DNA of 64,000 bases from Ruegeria faecimaris (GTDB taxonomy: Bacteria; Pseudomonadota; Alphaproteobacteria; Rhodobacterales; Rhodobacteraceae), in assembly GCF_900182615.1 (NCBI RefSeq), contig NZ_FXTE01000003.1:227424-291423 (forward strand), read 5' to 3'. Positions 36,207-45,429 of this stretch are shown in pieces (position 1 is the first letter of the stretch; every line of letters starts with the position of its first letter). The notes under the pieces were generated by a model. That model was given only the letters and a program-made list of their open reading frames with translations, was not told the DNA's origin and searched no databases. The position numbers and the translations under genes are program-made.

Positions 36207-37946
36207 GTGAGCTCTGAAATTCCCAGGTCCCTGCCTGCCAGACATGAGTTGCGCAAGGTGCGCAACAAGGGGCTGTCATTTCTGGCACTGGCCTTCCTGT
36301 TCAGCATCTTTGTCAACCTGCTGATGCTGACGGGGCCTTTATTCATGCTGCAGGTTTATGACCGGGTCCTTGCCTCTCGGGCGGTTGAAACCCTCACGGC
36401 GCTGTTTCTGATTGTCGCTCTATTATATAGCCTTATGGCCATGCTGGATTTTGCGCGAGGACGTATCGTTGCGCGGTTCGGAGCGAGGTTCCAGTCGCAA
36501 CTGGACGAGCGGGTGTTCGAGGCAACGCTGCGAAAATCTCTTGTTCCGCAGGCCCGTGCAGCCCCAGCCACTGCCTTGCGCGACCTTGAGGCAATCCAGA
36601 ACCTGTGTTCCTCACCTGTTTTGCTGGCCGTAATGGATATCCCCTGGACACCGGTTTTTCTGGCAGCAATCTTCCTATTCCACCCGATGCTTGGATGGCT
36701 TGCGGTTGCGGGTGGCGCGATCCTGATTGTCATCGCTCTGCTTAATCAGGCGCTCACTCATAGAAAGGTTGCCGCTGCGCAGCAGGCCTCGGCGCGGGCA
36801 GGCTCATTCTCGGAACATGCCAGACAAGCCGCAGAAGTTGTCCGCTCGCAAGGAATGCAGCACGACATCTCGCAACGCTGGCTGACCCAGAGGACCGATG
36901 CGCTGAGACAGACCATCTCGGCCAGCGATTGGACCGGAAGCTTTACCTCATTAACCAAGTCGATGCGGCTGTTCTTGCAATCTGCCATGCTGGCATTGGG
37001 AGCTTTGCTGGTTTTAAGAAACGAACTGTCCCCTGGGGCAATGATTGCAGGGTCCATCCTGCTTGGGCGCGCATTGGCCCCGGTCGAGCAGGCGGTGGGC
37101 CAATGGGCATTGGTGGAGCGTGCGCGATCTGCGTGGATTTCACTGAACCGATTCCTGGACACCACCCCGCCCGAGCCGGACCGGACCAAATTGCCTGTAC
37201 CAGATGCGCGCCTGATCGCCAAAGGACTGACCGTTGTACCACCCGGCGCCGATTTACCGACACTCAGGAACGTTTCACTGAAACTAGAACCGGGCAAAGC
37301 TTTGGGCGTGATCGGCAAAAGCGGGTCAGGAAAATCCACACTTGCCAAGGCCCTGTTAGGATTGTGGAAACCGGCCGTTGGCGAAATCAGGCTTGGAGGC
37401 GCTACACTGGATCAATACGGGACTGATGATTTGGGCCAACACATCGGCTATCTGCCGCAGGAAGTCACTTTGTTCAACGGAACAGTGACCGAAAACATCG
37501 CCCGGATGTCCCAAAACCCGGATTCGGAAGCGGTCATCGCTGCAGCCAAGAAAGCCAAGGCTCATGACCTGATCCTGACATTGGAAAAGGGGTACGACAC
37601 GTTTCTGGAAGGCAATGACAGTCAACTGTCGGGTGGCCAAAAGCAACGTATTGCTCTGGCGCGCGCTTTGTATGGAAATCCTGTCCTACTGATCCTGGAC
37701 GAGCCGAACTCGGCTCTGGATGCTGATGGCACTGAGGCATTGAACACCGCGATCCGAGAACTGAAGGCCGCGGGTAAATCAGCCATCATCATGACGCACC
37801 GGCCACAGGCCATTTCCGAATGCGACGATCTTGCAGTTGTTGAAAATGGGCAGGTTGTGAAATCCGGCAGCCGCGACGAGGTGCTAAGCGCCATGGTTCA
37901 GAACGCAAATGCGATCAAAAAGGGTCTGGCACGGGTGGGTGAGTAA
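36207..37946 (+). CDS. prtD: Type I secretion ABC exporter, PrtD type
   Basis: A 579-residue inner-membrane ABC transporter with fused ATPase, no N-terminal peptidase-like domain. About six helices occupy residues 30-290 ('MLTGPLFMLQVYDRVLASRAVETL' region is the family hallmark). The nucleotide-binding domain has Walker A 'GKSGSGKS' (about 370), signature 'LSGGQKQR' (about 474) and Walker B 'LLILDEP'. Translation starts at GTG 36207 with AAGG 8 bases before. It overlaps the HlyD-type gene by one base (TAATG). Such pairs export RTX proteins through a TolC-type channel; the adjacent dockerin-bearing protein is the obvious candidate cargo. Confidence 0.93.
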   Translation: MSSEIPRSLPARHELRKVRNKGLSFLALAFLFSIFVNLLMLTGPLFMLQVYDRVLASRAVETLTALFLIVALLYSLMAMLDFARGRIVARFGARFQSQLDERVFEATLRKSLVPQARAAPATALRDLEAIQNLCSSPVLLAVMDIPWTPVFLAAIFLFHPMLGWLAVAGGAILIVIALLNQALTHRKVAAAQQASARAGSFSEHARQAAEVVRSQGMQHDISQRWLTQRTDALRQTISASDWTGSFTSLTKSMRLFLQSAMLALGALLVLRNELSPGAMIAGSILLGRALAPVEQAVGQWALVERARSAWISLNRFLDTTPPEPDRTKLPVPDARLIAKGLTVVPPGADLPTLRNVSLKLEPGKALGVIGKSGSGKSTLAKALLGLWKPAVGEIRLGGATLDQYGTDDLGQHIGYLPQEVTLFNGTVTENIARMSQNPDSEAVIAAAKKAKAHDLILTLEKGYDTFLEGNDSQLSGGQKQRIALARALYGNPVLLILDEPNSALDADGTEALNTAIRELKAAGKSAIIMTHRPQAISECDDLAVVENGQVVKSGSRDEVLSAMVQNANAIKKGLARVGE

Positions 37947-39262
37947 TGCAAAAGCCCAATCATAAAAACACGCGCCCTGTTTGGCGCATTACATTTCCTG
38001 CTCTGGTCGGGTTTCTCGCACTGGCTATTTTAATCGGCGGGTTGGGCTTTTGGGCGGTGCAGACCAGGCTGGCAGGCGCCATTGTATCGCAGGGCGTCAT
38101 CGAAGTTCAAAGCAACCGCCAGGTAGTCGAGCATCCAGACGGTGGCGTGGTCGGCGAGATTTTTGTGCGCGACGGTGATTCCGTCACCGGCGGCGACATT
38201 CTGTTACGTCTGGATGACACGTTTCTGACCTCGGAAAAGACCATCGTTGAGGCGCAGCTGTTTGAATTACTCGTCCGAAAGGCGCGGCTTCAGGCCGAAC
38301 GCGATGGCACTGATCTGACTGTTTTGACATCCGCGCTGAACGACGTACAGAAACAAGAAGACATTGACCCTGAGCTGATCGCCGGCCAGCAACGCCTGTT
38401 CGAGGCACGTCTGAATACCCTAAATCAGCAGACTCAGCAGTTGAGCAAGCAACGCATTCAGATAGAAAGCGAGATCGAGGGCACCTTGGCGCAACTGGTC
38501 TCGCTGCGCCGTCAGGTCGATCTGATACAGGAGGAGCTGCAGGACCAGCAAAGCCTGCTTCAACGCGGCCTGACACAAGCCAGTCGGGTATCCGCCTTGC
38601 AACGCGAAGAAGCCAGCCTGACAGGTGAAATAGGCAGGCTCGAAGCGGCTGCCGCGCGGCTCAAAGGCCAAATCGCGGCAACCGAGATCAAGATTGTAGA
38701 ACTGCAGGCGACACGCCGCGAAGAAGCAATCACCGCCCTACGCGATGCGCAATCGAAAATCGCGGAACTGTCTGAACGCAGGCTCTCGTTGGCTGTTCGT
38801 CTATCGCGGCTGGATATTAGGGCGCCGGTTTCCGGTACAGTCTATGGAAGCCAGGTGTTTGCACTGCATTCGGTAGTGCAACCGGCAGAACCGATGATGT
38901 ATGTCGTACCACAGGAAATTCCTCTGCTGATCGCCGCTCGCGTAGATGCGATTCATGTGGACCAAGTGTATATTGGGCAGCCCGCCCTCCTGCGATTTCC
39001 CGCCTTCAACCAACGCGAAACCCCCGAAATCGAAGGGCATGTTGTCACGATTTCTGCCGATACGTTCACTGATGAGAACACCGGACACACATTTTATCGC
39101 GCTGAAATGTTACCTGATGCCAACCAGATCGAGCGCCTGAACGGGCAACGCCTTGTACCCGGCATGCCAGTCGAAGCGATGATCAGGACGGACGAGCGAT
39201 CCCCGTTTTCATATCTGATAAAACCGATGGCCGATTACTTTAACAGGGCCTTCCGGGAATAG
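37946..39262 (+). CDS. prtE: HlyD-family membrane fusion protein, PrtE type
   Basis: A 438-residue periplasmic adaptor of type I secretion. One N-terminal helix (about 15-40), a lipoyl half ('GVIEVQSNRQVVEHPDGGVV', 'VRDGDSVTGGDILLRLDDTF'), long coiled-coil hairpin (about 90-280) and the second half ending 'IRAPVSGTVYG' with a beta-barrel domain. The RxxxxPxxGxV-like segment near 290 is typical. It forms an operon with the preceding ABC gene and converges on the dockerin-bearing gene, 12 bases apart. Confidence 0.93.
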   Translation: MQKPNHKNTRPVWRITFPALVGFLALAILIGGLGFWAVQTRLAGAIVSQGVIEVQSNRQVVEHPDGGVVGEIFVRDGDSVTGGDILLRLDDTFLTSEKTIVEAQLFELLVRKARLQAERDGTDLTVLTSALNDVQKQEDIDPELIAGQQRLFEARLNTLNQQTQQLSKQRIQIESEIEGTLAQLVSLRRQVDLIQEELQDQQSLLQRGLTQASRVSALQREEASLTGEIGRLEAAAARLKGQIAATEIKIVELQATRREEAITALRDAQSKIAELSERRLSLAVRLSRLDIRAPVSGTVYGSQVFALHSVVQPAEPMMYVVPQEIPLLIAARVDAIHVDQVYIGQPALLRFPAFNQRETPEIEGHVVTISADTFTDENTGHTFYRAEMLPDANQIERLNGQRLVPGMPVEAMIRTDERSPFSYLIKPMADYFNRAFRE

Positions 39263-39274
39263 ATTCCGTCGTCT

Positions 39275-41326
39275 TTAAACCGCTTCGAGATTGCCCAACA
39301 GGATCGAAGTCATGTCAGTCGTGATCACTCCGTCTACCGCGACGACATCGACACCGGTTTCGTAGGTCACGTTTGAACTTGTGATCCCCGACAAATCGGC
39401 ATCTGCGTCCAGAAACACCCACTCTGCCTCATGCGCTGTGGGCAATCCGACGGCGATCTGCAAGATAGCCAGCGCATCCAGAGCGTTGATGAGGCCATCT
39501 TGATTGATATCGGCCGCAATCAGGTTTTCCGGTGCTGCCTGCCCCCATGTCGGGTCCAGTCCCACGGAAAGTCGCAAGACCTGCAATGCGTCCAGAGCGG
39601 TGATCTCGCCGGTCCCAGCCGAATAGGACTTTATGATATCCAGTTCACCGATAAATGTGCCCGAAGGCAGATCCAGATCGAACCTCCCTTCATCGTCGGC
39701 TTGGACACTAACCGCGCCGCCCCCTTCCGGGTTGAAACGTATTTCAGCGTTTGACAGGCCCGGATTTGCAGCTTGTGAATCAATGGTAATATCCCCTTGA
39801 ATGCCTGCCGAACTGTCCGGGTCGAGCCCGCCCAAACCGTTCAAATCCACCGGAATATGGTCTGGTCCGCCAAATCCGGCGCCAAAGACATCTGAACTGG
39901 TCAGCGGAGCACCTGACGCCGAAAACACCTGAACCACATTATCCAGATACTCGATCTGCGCACCTTGCACGGTGGACGTAAAAGTGAGCTGTACAGGTGA
40001 GCGCAGAAATGGATAGTCAAACAGATCCAACCTGTCCGATCCGACTTCAAAATCGGTAATCGTTGTCATCGCGGCTCCGGTCTGCATCACAAAGATATCA
40101 GACCCGGAACCGCCGGTCATCGTAGTGGCCCCAATCCCCGCTATCAGGATGTCATCGCCGCCGCCGCCAAGTAGAGAGGCATCAAGAATGCTGCCACTGA
40201 GCATATCGTTCTGCGCGGTGCCAGTGACTGTCCCATAACCGTCCGCGACGATACCCAAGTCAGCGACCGAAAAAGTAAGCTGCGTCAACCCGGCCTCTTC
40301 TTGTGAGGCCGCAAAGATCTGAATTTCGTCCCCGACATGGGCCAGGCTGAGCGATTCGACATTTTGCAGCCCGGTGCTCAACGTATCGGCAAAACTGTCC
40401 AGATAGACCAGTTGACCATCCGGTGTCAGGGTAAACAGTGTCACCCCATCATCGCCTCCCCCGGCCACGACAAACACCTGACCATTCACTTCGACCACGG
40501 CCAGGTCCTGAGCCGATTCAAAGCGGGTATTCAGTGTATCCAGCACATGATCGGTGGGTATCAACCGGCCATCACCAGACAGCTCCATGACGCTGATCGT
40601 GTTGCTTTCGCTGCCAGCAACGATGACCCAGGAATGGCCATGCGCCTGCACAATTTCGACGGCCGTTGGGGCGCCAATGCCCAAGGTCGAGACCCCATCG
40701 CCGGAATCTGCGAGGCTCAAGGTTCCCGCGCTGCTGTCCACCAAATAGGTCGTTATCGAATTGCTGGTGGCGTCGGTTGCGACGACAAATTGATCCGACC
40801 CGGACTGAGCGGTCTTGATTGAGTCGGCCTGACCTGCAACGGCCCCCGCAAAGGTCAGTAAGCCGTCTGAGCCGACCGTATAGGTCGAAATCAACCCGCT
40901 GTCCTCTTGCGCCACGGCCAGAATGTCGACCGATCCAAAGGAAACCTGCACTAAGGCCGAATAGCCACCCCCACCGTTCAGGGACCCGGTTTCCTGCAAT
41001 TCTCCGATAGATCCGTCTGGAAGGATTTCGTAGCTGACAAGGCCGGTTGCGGACCTGACATCCAGAACGATCTGATCGCCCCCAAACAGAGAAACCATTA
41101 CCCCGGAACGTCCAACGGTGCCCGAGATTGTACCGCTGAAATATTCTATATCTTGCTGCTGGGGAACCGCACCTTCGACGAGGTGCCATACGACAATGCC
41201 CCCTCCCTGTCCGGTCAGGCTGTACAGATACGTTTCCCCGTTAAACGTTTCTAAAGCCGTATCGCCGATACCTGAATCGAGCGCTGCGCTCCCTGTTGCA
41301 ACTACTCCGCCGAACTGAAGCATCAT
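39275..41326 (-). CDS. Beta-propeller/RTX/dockerin protein, predicted type I secretion substrate
   Basis: A 683-residue acidic protein without signal peptide. Residues 1-360 form repeated lactonase-like beta-propeller blades ('LDTLNTRFESAQDLAVVEVNG', 'GLQNVESLSLAHV'). About 365-412 contains RTX-type Ca2+ repeats ('LLGGGGDDILIAG', 'TGGSGSDIFVM'). A carboxypeptidase-regulatory-like module (about 520-560) is followed by a dockerin type I pair: 'GEITALDALQVLRLSVGL' and 'DINQDGLINALDALAILQIAVG' (about 570-625), with the second loop a textbook Ca2+-binding sequence. A 50-residue tail remains. It is divergent from the adhesin and convergent with prtE. The function is not known; Ca2+-dependent surface attachment is the inference. 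Confidence 0.82.
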   Translation of the reverse strand: MMLQFGGVVATGSAALDSGIGDTALETFNGETYLYSLTGQGGGIVVWHLVEGAVPQQQDIEYFSGTISGTVGRSGVMVSLFGGDQIVLDVRSATGLVSYEILPDGSIGELQETGSLNGGGGYSALVQVSFGSVDILAVAQEDSGLISTYTVGSDGLLTFAGAVAGQADSIKTAQSGSDQFVVATDATSNSITTYLVDSSAGTLSLADSGDGVSTLGIGAPTAVEIVQAHGHSWVIVAGSESNTISVMELSGDGRLIPTDHVLDTLNTRFESAQDLAVVEVNGQVFVVAGGGDDGVTLFTLTPDGQLVYLDSFADTLSTGLQNVESLSLAHVGDEIQIFAASQEEAGLTQLTFSVADLGIVADGYGTVTGTAQNDMLSGSILDASLLGGGGDDILIAGIGATTMTGGSGSDIFVMQTGAAMTTITDFEVGSDRLDLFDYPFLRSPVQLTFTSTVQGAQIEYLDNVVQVFSASGAPLTSSDVFGAGFGGPDHIPVDLNGLGGLDPDSSAGIQGDITIDSQAANPGLSNAEIRFNPEGGGAVSVQADDEGRFDLDLPSGTFIGELDIIKSYSAGTGEITALDALQVLRLSVGLDPTWGQAAPENLIAADINQDGLINALDALAILQIAVGLPTAHEAEWVFLDADADLSGITSSNVTYETGVDVVAVDGVITTDMTSILLGNLEAV

Positions 41327-41538
41327 ACCAAATCACCCCACGCCAAAATCTGGCTCTTGAACAGGATGATCTGATGCCCGGTCCAATACCAAAGCGGGAT
41401 TGTGGTGAAAACGAGGAGTTCGGTTTCAGTTTAACACAATTTTTTCTGGTCCGACCGCATGAACATCCGATGGGCAACACACATGAACAAAACGTCGCTG
41501 CCCATGATTTCAGCGCGGAAACAGCATGTGAGGGCAAG

Positions 41539-44500
41539 ATGACCAAAACACCTGATATGACACGCAATCCTGCAAGTACCCGGCCCGATGCGGGTCAGCG
41601 GCAACAGATACGCAAGTGGATCGACAACAAAATGCGCCGCTGGGTCGGGCGCGGCATCGCAGGCAGCCTAAGTTCGGCCTTGCTTGCCCTTCCTGCGTTG
41701 GCACAGGCCACGACCGAAGAACTGGACACCTTCCAATTCGCTGATGCGATTCCCGGCGTTAACAGCGCAAAGCTACTGGCAAATGGCGATGTTCTTCTCA
41801 AACTGGAAGATGGGCGCACGATTTTGGTCTCGGCAGAGAATGTTCATATCCTGGACGGCGGCTCCATCATGATTGCCGAAGATGCGGCGGCGGAAGTCGC
41901 GCAATTCGCACTGGCCGCCGAAGCCGGGGGAGCCGCAGCAGCCGCTGGCGGCGTTAGCGGCGCCGGTGCTGTTTTGGGGGGCCTTGGTCTGGCGGGTGCA
42001 GCCGCAGCAGGAGGAGGTGGTGGCGGTGGCGGTGGAGATGACGAGGCTCCGGCGCCCGCTCCAAATTTCCAGAGCCTGAACCTTGCTGGTCTGCAAGCGA
42101 ACGCATTGAACAGCGCCAGCGCAAACCTGATGGCACCGACCGGAACCACAACGGTCGAGGTGACAATCGGATCACTGACCAAGACGGCAACGCCCAATCC
42201 AGATGGCAGTTGGAGTATTTCCCTTACGGCGGTTGAGGCGGCTAGCCTCCCTCAAGGTGTGACAACAGTCACCGTTCGCAACCTGGATGGAACGGGTGAG
42301 GAAGTATCGGTCGAAACGGTAAGATTCGATGTGGACACTCTTCCACCGACGGTCAGCATTACGGGCTTTTCGGACGGGGCCATTCTGAATGCCGCCGAGC
42401 AAGCGACTGATCTTACAATCTCGGGCACTTCTGACGCCGAGAGAGGTCAAACAGTAACGGTATCTGTAAACGGGCAGACTTATACTGGGACAGTGAATGG
42501 CGGCGGCCACTGGAGTGTTACCGTGCCGGCCACAGACCTGGCCGCCCTGCCTGACGGGGTGACCGTTTCAGTGACTGCCGATGTCGACGACCGCGCAGGA
42601 AATCCGGCGATACAGACAAGCGCAAGCTTTGACACAGATTTTAGCGCTCCAACGATCACGCTTGATCCGGTCTCTGGCGGTTCGATTGGCCTGGGGGACA
42701 TCGGCTCTGACCTGATTGTCACCGGGTCGACATCCGCCGCAGACGGGCAGACGGTCACCGTGACTTTCGATGGCCAGACATATACCGGCACCGCATCGGG
42801 TGGCACTTGGAGTGTTACCATCCCCAGCGGCGATCTCGGCTCGCTCTCCACCGGAAATCCGGCCTCGGTAAATGTTGTCGTTGACGATGTGGCAGGCAAC
42901 CCATCGGTCCCGGCCACGGCTTCGGTACCGGTCGATCTGACGGGGCCTTCGGTGAATATCGCGCCATTGTCCGTTGGTGCGGTCCTCAACGCTGCCGAAA
43001 CCGGGTCTGATCTGACAATCTCTGGCACAACAGGAAACGTTCAGGACGGCCAGGTGGTGACAGTCACCCTGGATGGACAAACCTACACCGGTACAGTCAG
43101 CGGCGGCAGTTGGAGCGTCACCGTCCCTGCAAGCGATCTTGCATCGCTGGCAGATGGGGGCGATTTCACGATCACGGCGGATGTGCTTGACACAGACGGC
43201 CTATCTGCACCGCAGGCAAGTGTCCCGCTTTCGAAAGATGCCACCGCGCCGACTGTAAGCATCGACAACTTTTCCGACGGCGCTGTCATGAATGCAGCCG
43301 AACAGGGCACTGATCTGACAATCTCTGGAACAACGAACGCTGAGGATGGTCAAACCGTAACCGTTTCCATGAATGGGCAGGACTACACCGCAACCGCCTC
43401 TGGCGGTACTTGGTCGGCGACCGTCCCGGCGATAGATCTTGCTGCCCTGTCCGATGCAGCAACCGTCAATGTTACCGCAGATGTCTCGGACGCGGCTGGA
43501 AACCCTGCCCTGCAGGCCAGCGGCAGTTTCACAACGGATTTCACAGCACCGGCGGTCTCTATCACCGGGTTGTCGGATGGGGCTGTCATGAACGCCGCGG
43601 AACAAGGAACCGACCTTACAGTGTCCGGAACCTCTGATGCGGCAGATGGCACGGTTGTGACCGTAGAAATCGTTCGGCAGGACGGCACAGTTGACGTCAC
43701 CGGCACGGCGACCGTAACGGGCGGGTCCTGGACCTATACCGCCTCAGCCGCGGATTTGGCCGGACTTCAGGATAGCGAAACCTACGATGTCGAGGCATCT
43801 GCTTCGGATGCGGCTGGGAACACAACAGCGACATCAACCAGTTTTGACACAGACTTTACCGCGCCATCGGTCACGATCGACCCTCTTTCGGTCGGGTCAG
43901 AGCTGGATGTATCCGAAAAAGATAGTGACCTGACGATCACCGGGACAACGGATGCCGCCGACGGGGAAATGGTTACAGTCACACTGAACGGGCAGTCCTA
44001 TACAGGCACCGCCTCAAGTGGCACCTGGTCAGCAACCGTTCCGTCCGGTGACTTGGGAGCGTTGGCAGACAGCACAACCTTCCAGGTTTCAGCGACGGTT
44101 ACGGATTCCGCCGGCAACATCTCTACCGCCGCCGCCACCCCGTTAACCACGGATTTCCGGCCTGTCCTGACAATCAATGACACCGGAACAAACGGTGCCG
44201 TTTCATTGAATGACGCCCAAAATTCAGGAGTCGTTGTCTCTGGCACGTCAATAGGCCTTGCCGCAGGCGAGGCTGTAGATGTGACGTTGAATTCCATGTC
44301 AGTCGGAACCGCTACGGTCGGTGCCGACGGAACCTGGACACTGTTGGTAAGTGTTGCGACCTTTGCATCAGTCGAGGCGGGGGATGATCTGGACTTTGGC
44401 GCAGAGGTATCTGTGGCAGGTGGCCCTGATCCTTTGCCAGTTACGGATGAAAACACGGCCCATGAACCTGCAGCCTATGTGATCACTGAAGCCGGACAAA

Positions 44501-45369
44501 GTGGATCAACAGTCACATTTGAAATCTACGCAGACCCTGATACGGATCTGTCCAGCGGTCTGGCGATCACAGCCGAACTGGGTTTCGATCCCTCAGTGGT
44601 GACGTTTGACACCGGATCAGATGTCGAGAATGGGGCATTCGATTTGTTCCTGACGAACCCGGTGAGTGGATCAGCCGTCAGTTTTGCTGGCGCGGCGACC
44701 ACCTATTCCGACCTGTCCCAACCCATCGTCACATTCACGATGACAGTTCTAGATGCCTCTGAACCGATTGTTCTGACGTTGACGACTCCGGATGGTGGTC
44801 CATCGGTGCTGCAGATCGGGACGTCAGGCGACGACACATTGATTGCAACCAACATCGACAACGTCATTCGTGGCCAGGACGGCGATGACACAGTGGATGT
44901 CTCAGGTGCTGGTCGGGACATTGTCGTGTTCGAGCCGGACCCAACAGCAAATGGCGTTGATACGATCACTGGCTTCACGACTGGACCCGCGACTGACACC
45001 GCTGATGCGATCATGTTCAGTGGGTTGGATGTCGACAGCCTGCGCGGCGACGGAACAGGTGTGGAAACGCTTTCAGTAGGGGATGCACTAGGCGCGGACA
45101 CCGGAGTGGTTGGTTTGACGACAGAGCTGAGCGATCTGACTGCTCAAACCATCGAGACCGCGGTCGAAAGCCTTACCGGCGCCGAAGCAGGTGACGAGAT
45201 CTATGTCCTGGCTACGGATGGAACTGACAGTGTGCTAGTCAAGGTCGACTATTCCGCATCCGATGCGGCGACAGTCGAAACGGTGGCCCATTTCACCGGA
45301 TTGGATGACCTCAGCGGGCTTACTGCTGACAATATTCTGCATACCGATCCAACCGGGGCCAGTGCCTGA
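41539..45369 (+). CDS. Giant BapA-like adhesin with Ig-like repeats and cohesin-like domain
   Basis: A 1276-residue protein predicted to leave by type I secretion. The N-terminal part has a hydrophobic segment 'SLSSALLALPALAQA' (about 40-55) and a BapA-prefix-like piece ('LLKLEDGRTILVSAENVHILDGGS'), then a Gly/Ala-rich linker. Seven bacterial Ig-like repeats of about 100 residues follow (270-975), each with 'GAVMNAAEQGTDLTISGT'-like starts. A cohesin-like domain lies at about 977-1086 ('TFEIYADPDTDL', 'ITAELGFDPSVVTFD'), then RTX-like 'GTSGDDTLIA' and 'RGQDGDDTVDVSGAGRD' and a C-terminal secretion region. ATG 41539 with GAGGG 6 bases upstream is chosen over a longer frame reaching into the divergent gene. 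Confidence 0.82.
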   Translation: MTKTPDMTRNPASTRPDAGQRQQIRKWIDNKMRRWVGRGIAGSLSSALLALPALAQATTEELDTFQFADAIPGVNSAKLLANGDVLLKLEDGRTILVSAENVHILDGGSIMIAEDAAAEVAQFALAAEAGGAAAAAGGVSGAGAVLGGLGLAGAAAAGGGGGGGGGDDEAPAPAPNFQSLNLAGLQANALNSASANLMAPTGTTTVEVTIGSLTKTATPNPDGSWSISLTAVEAASLPQGVTTVTVRNLDGTGEEVSVETVRFDVDTLPPTVSITGFSDGAILNAAEQATDLTISGTSDAERGQTVTVSVNGQTYTGTVNGGGHWSVTVPATDLAALPDGVTVSVTADVDDRAGNPAIQTSASFDTDFSAPTITLDPVSGGSIGLGDIGSDLIVTGSTSAADGQTVTVTFDGQTYTGTASGGTWSVTIPSGDLGSLSTGNPASVNVVVDDVAGNPSVPATASVPVDLTGPSVNIAPLSVGAVLNAAETGSDLTISGTTGNVQDGQVVTVTLDGQTYTGTVSGGSWSVTVPASDLASLADGGDFTITADVLDTDGLSAPQASVPLSKDATAPTVSIDNFSDGAVMNAAEQGTDLTISGTTNAEDGQTVTVSMNGQDYTATASGGTWSATVPAIDLAALSDAATVNVTADVSDAAGNPALQASGSFTTDFTAPAVSITGLSDGAVMNAAEQGTDLTVSGTSDAADGTVVTVEIVRQDGTVDVTGTATVTGGSWTYTASAADLAGLQDSETYDVEASASDAAGNTTATSTSFDTDFTAPSVTIDPLSVGSELDVSEKDSDLTITGTTDAADGEMVTVTLNGQSYTGTASSGTWSATVPSGDLGALADSTTFQVSATVTDSAGNISTAAATPLTTDFRPVLTINDTGTNGAVSLNDAQNSGVVVSGTSIGLAAGEAVDVTLNSMSVGTATVGADGTWTLLVSVATFASVEAGDDLDFGAEVSVAGGPDPLPVTDENTAHEPAAYVITEAGQSGSTVTFEIYADPDTDLSSGLAITAELGFDPSVVTFDTGSDVENGAFDLFLTNPVSGSAVSFAGAATTYSDLSQPIVTFTMTVLDASEPIVLTLTTPDGGPSVLQIGTSGDDTLIATNIDNVIRGQDGDDTVDVSGAGRDIVVFEPDPTANGVDTITGFTTGPATDTADAIMFSGLDVDSLRGDGTGVETLSVGDALGADTGVVGLTTELSDLTAQTIETAVESLTGAEAGDEIYVLATDGTDSVLVKVDYSASDAATVETVAHFTGLDDLSGLTADNILHTDPTGASA
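42349..44468 (+). repeat. Seven tandem Ig-domain repeats of about 300 bases
   Basis: Units begin near 42349, 42651, 42951, 43252, 43552, 43869 and 44165. They are related at the protein level (motif D-L-T-I-S-G-T near the start and G-x-W-S-x-T-V-P in the middle), most similar between units 4 and 5. Such arrays lengthen surface adhesins and vary by recombination. The DNA is diverged enough that assembly collapse is unlikely. Confidence 0.8.
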
Positions 45370-45380
45370 CGCTCGACTAC

Positions 45381-45405
45381 ACTGCCACCCTGCACGGGTG
45401 GCAGT
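45381..45405 (+). terminator. 10-bp hairpin between adhesin and sapC
   Basis: ACTGCCACCC and GGGTGGCAGT form a perfect ten-base-pair stem with a five-base loop, 12 bases after the adhesin stop. Few T residues follow, so it may attenuate rather than end transcription into the downstream sapC and secretion genes. Confidence 0.6.
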
Positions 45406-45429
45406 ATTCTCGATATTCAAGAGGTTGCC

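Noticed and set aside
41844..42197. Pro/Ala-rich open frames opposite the adhesin linker
   Set aside because: They are the antisense reading of the Gly/Ala-rich linker codons and share no start signals; artefact of repeat composition.
42349..44468. Regular repeats considered as a CRISPR array
   Set aside because: Units are about 300 bases, diverged and in one continuous coding frame; no short identical repeats with spacers and no cas genes.
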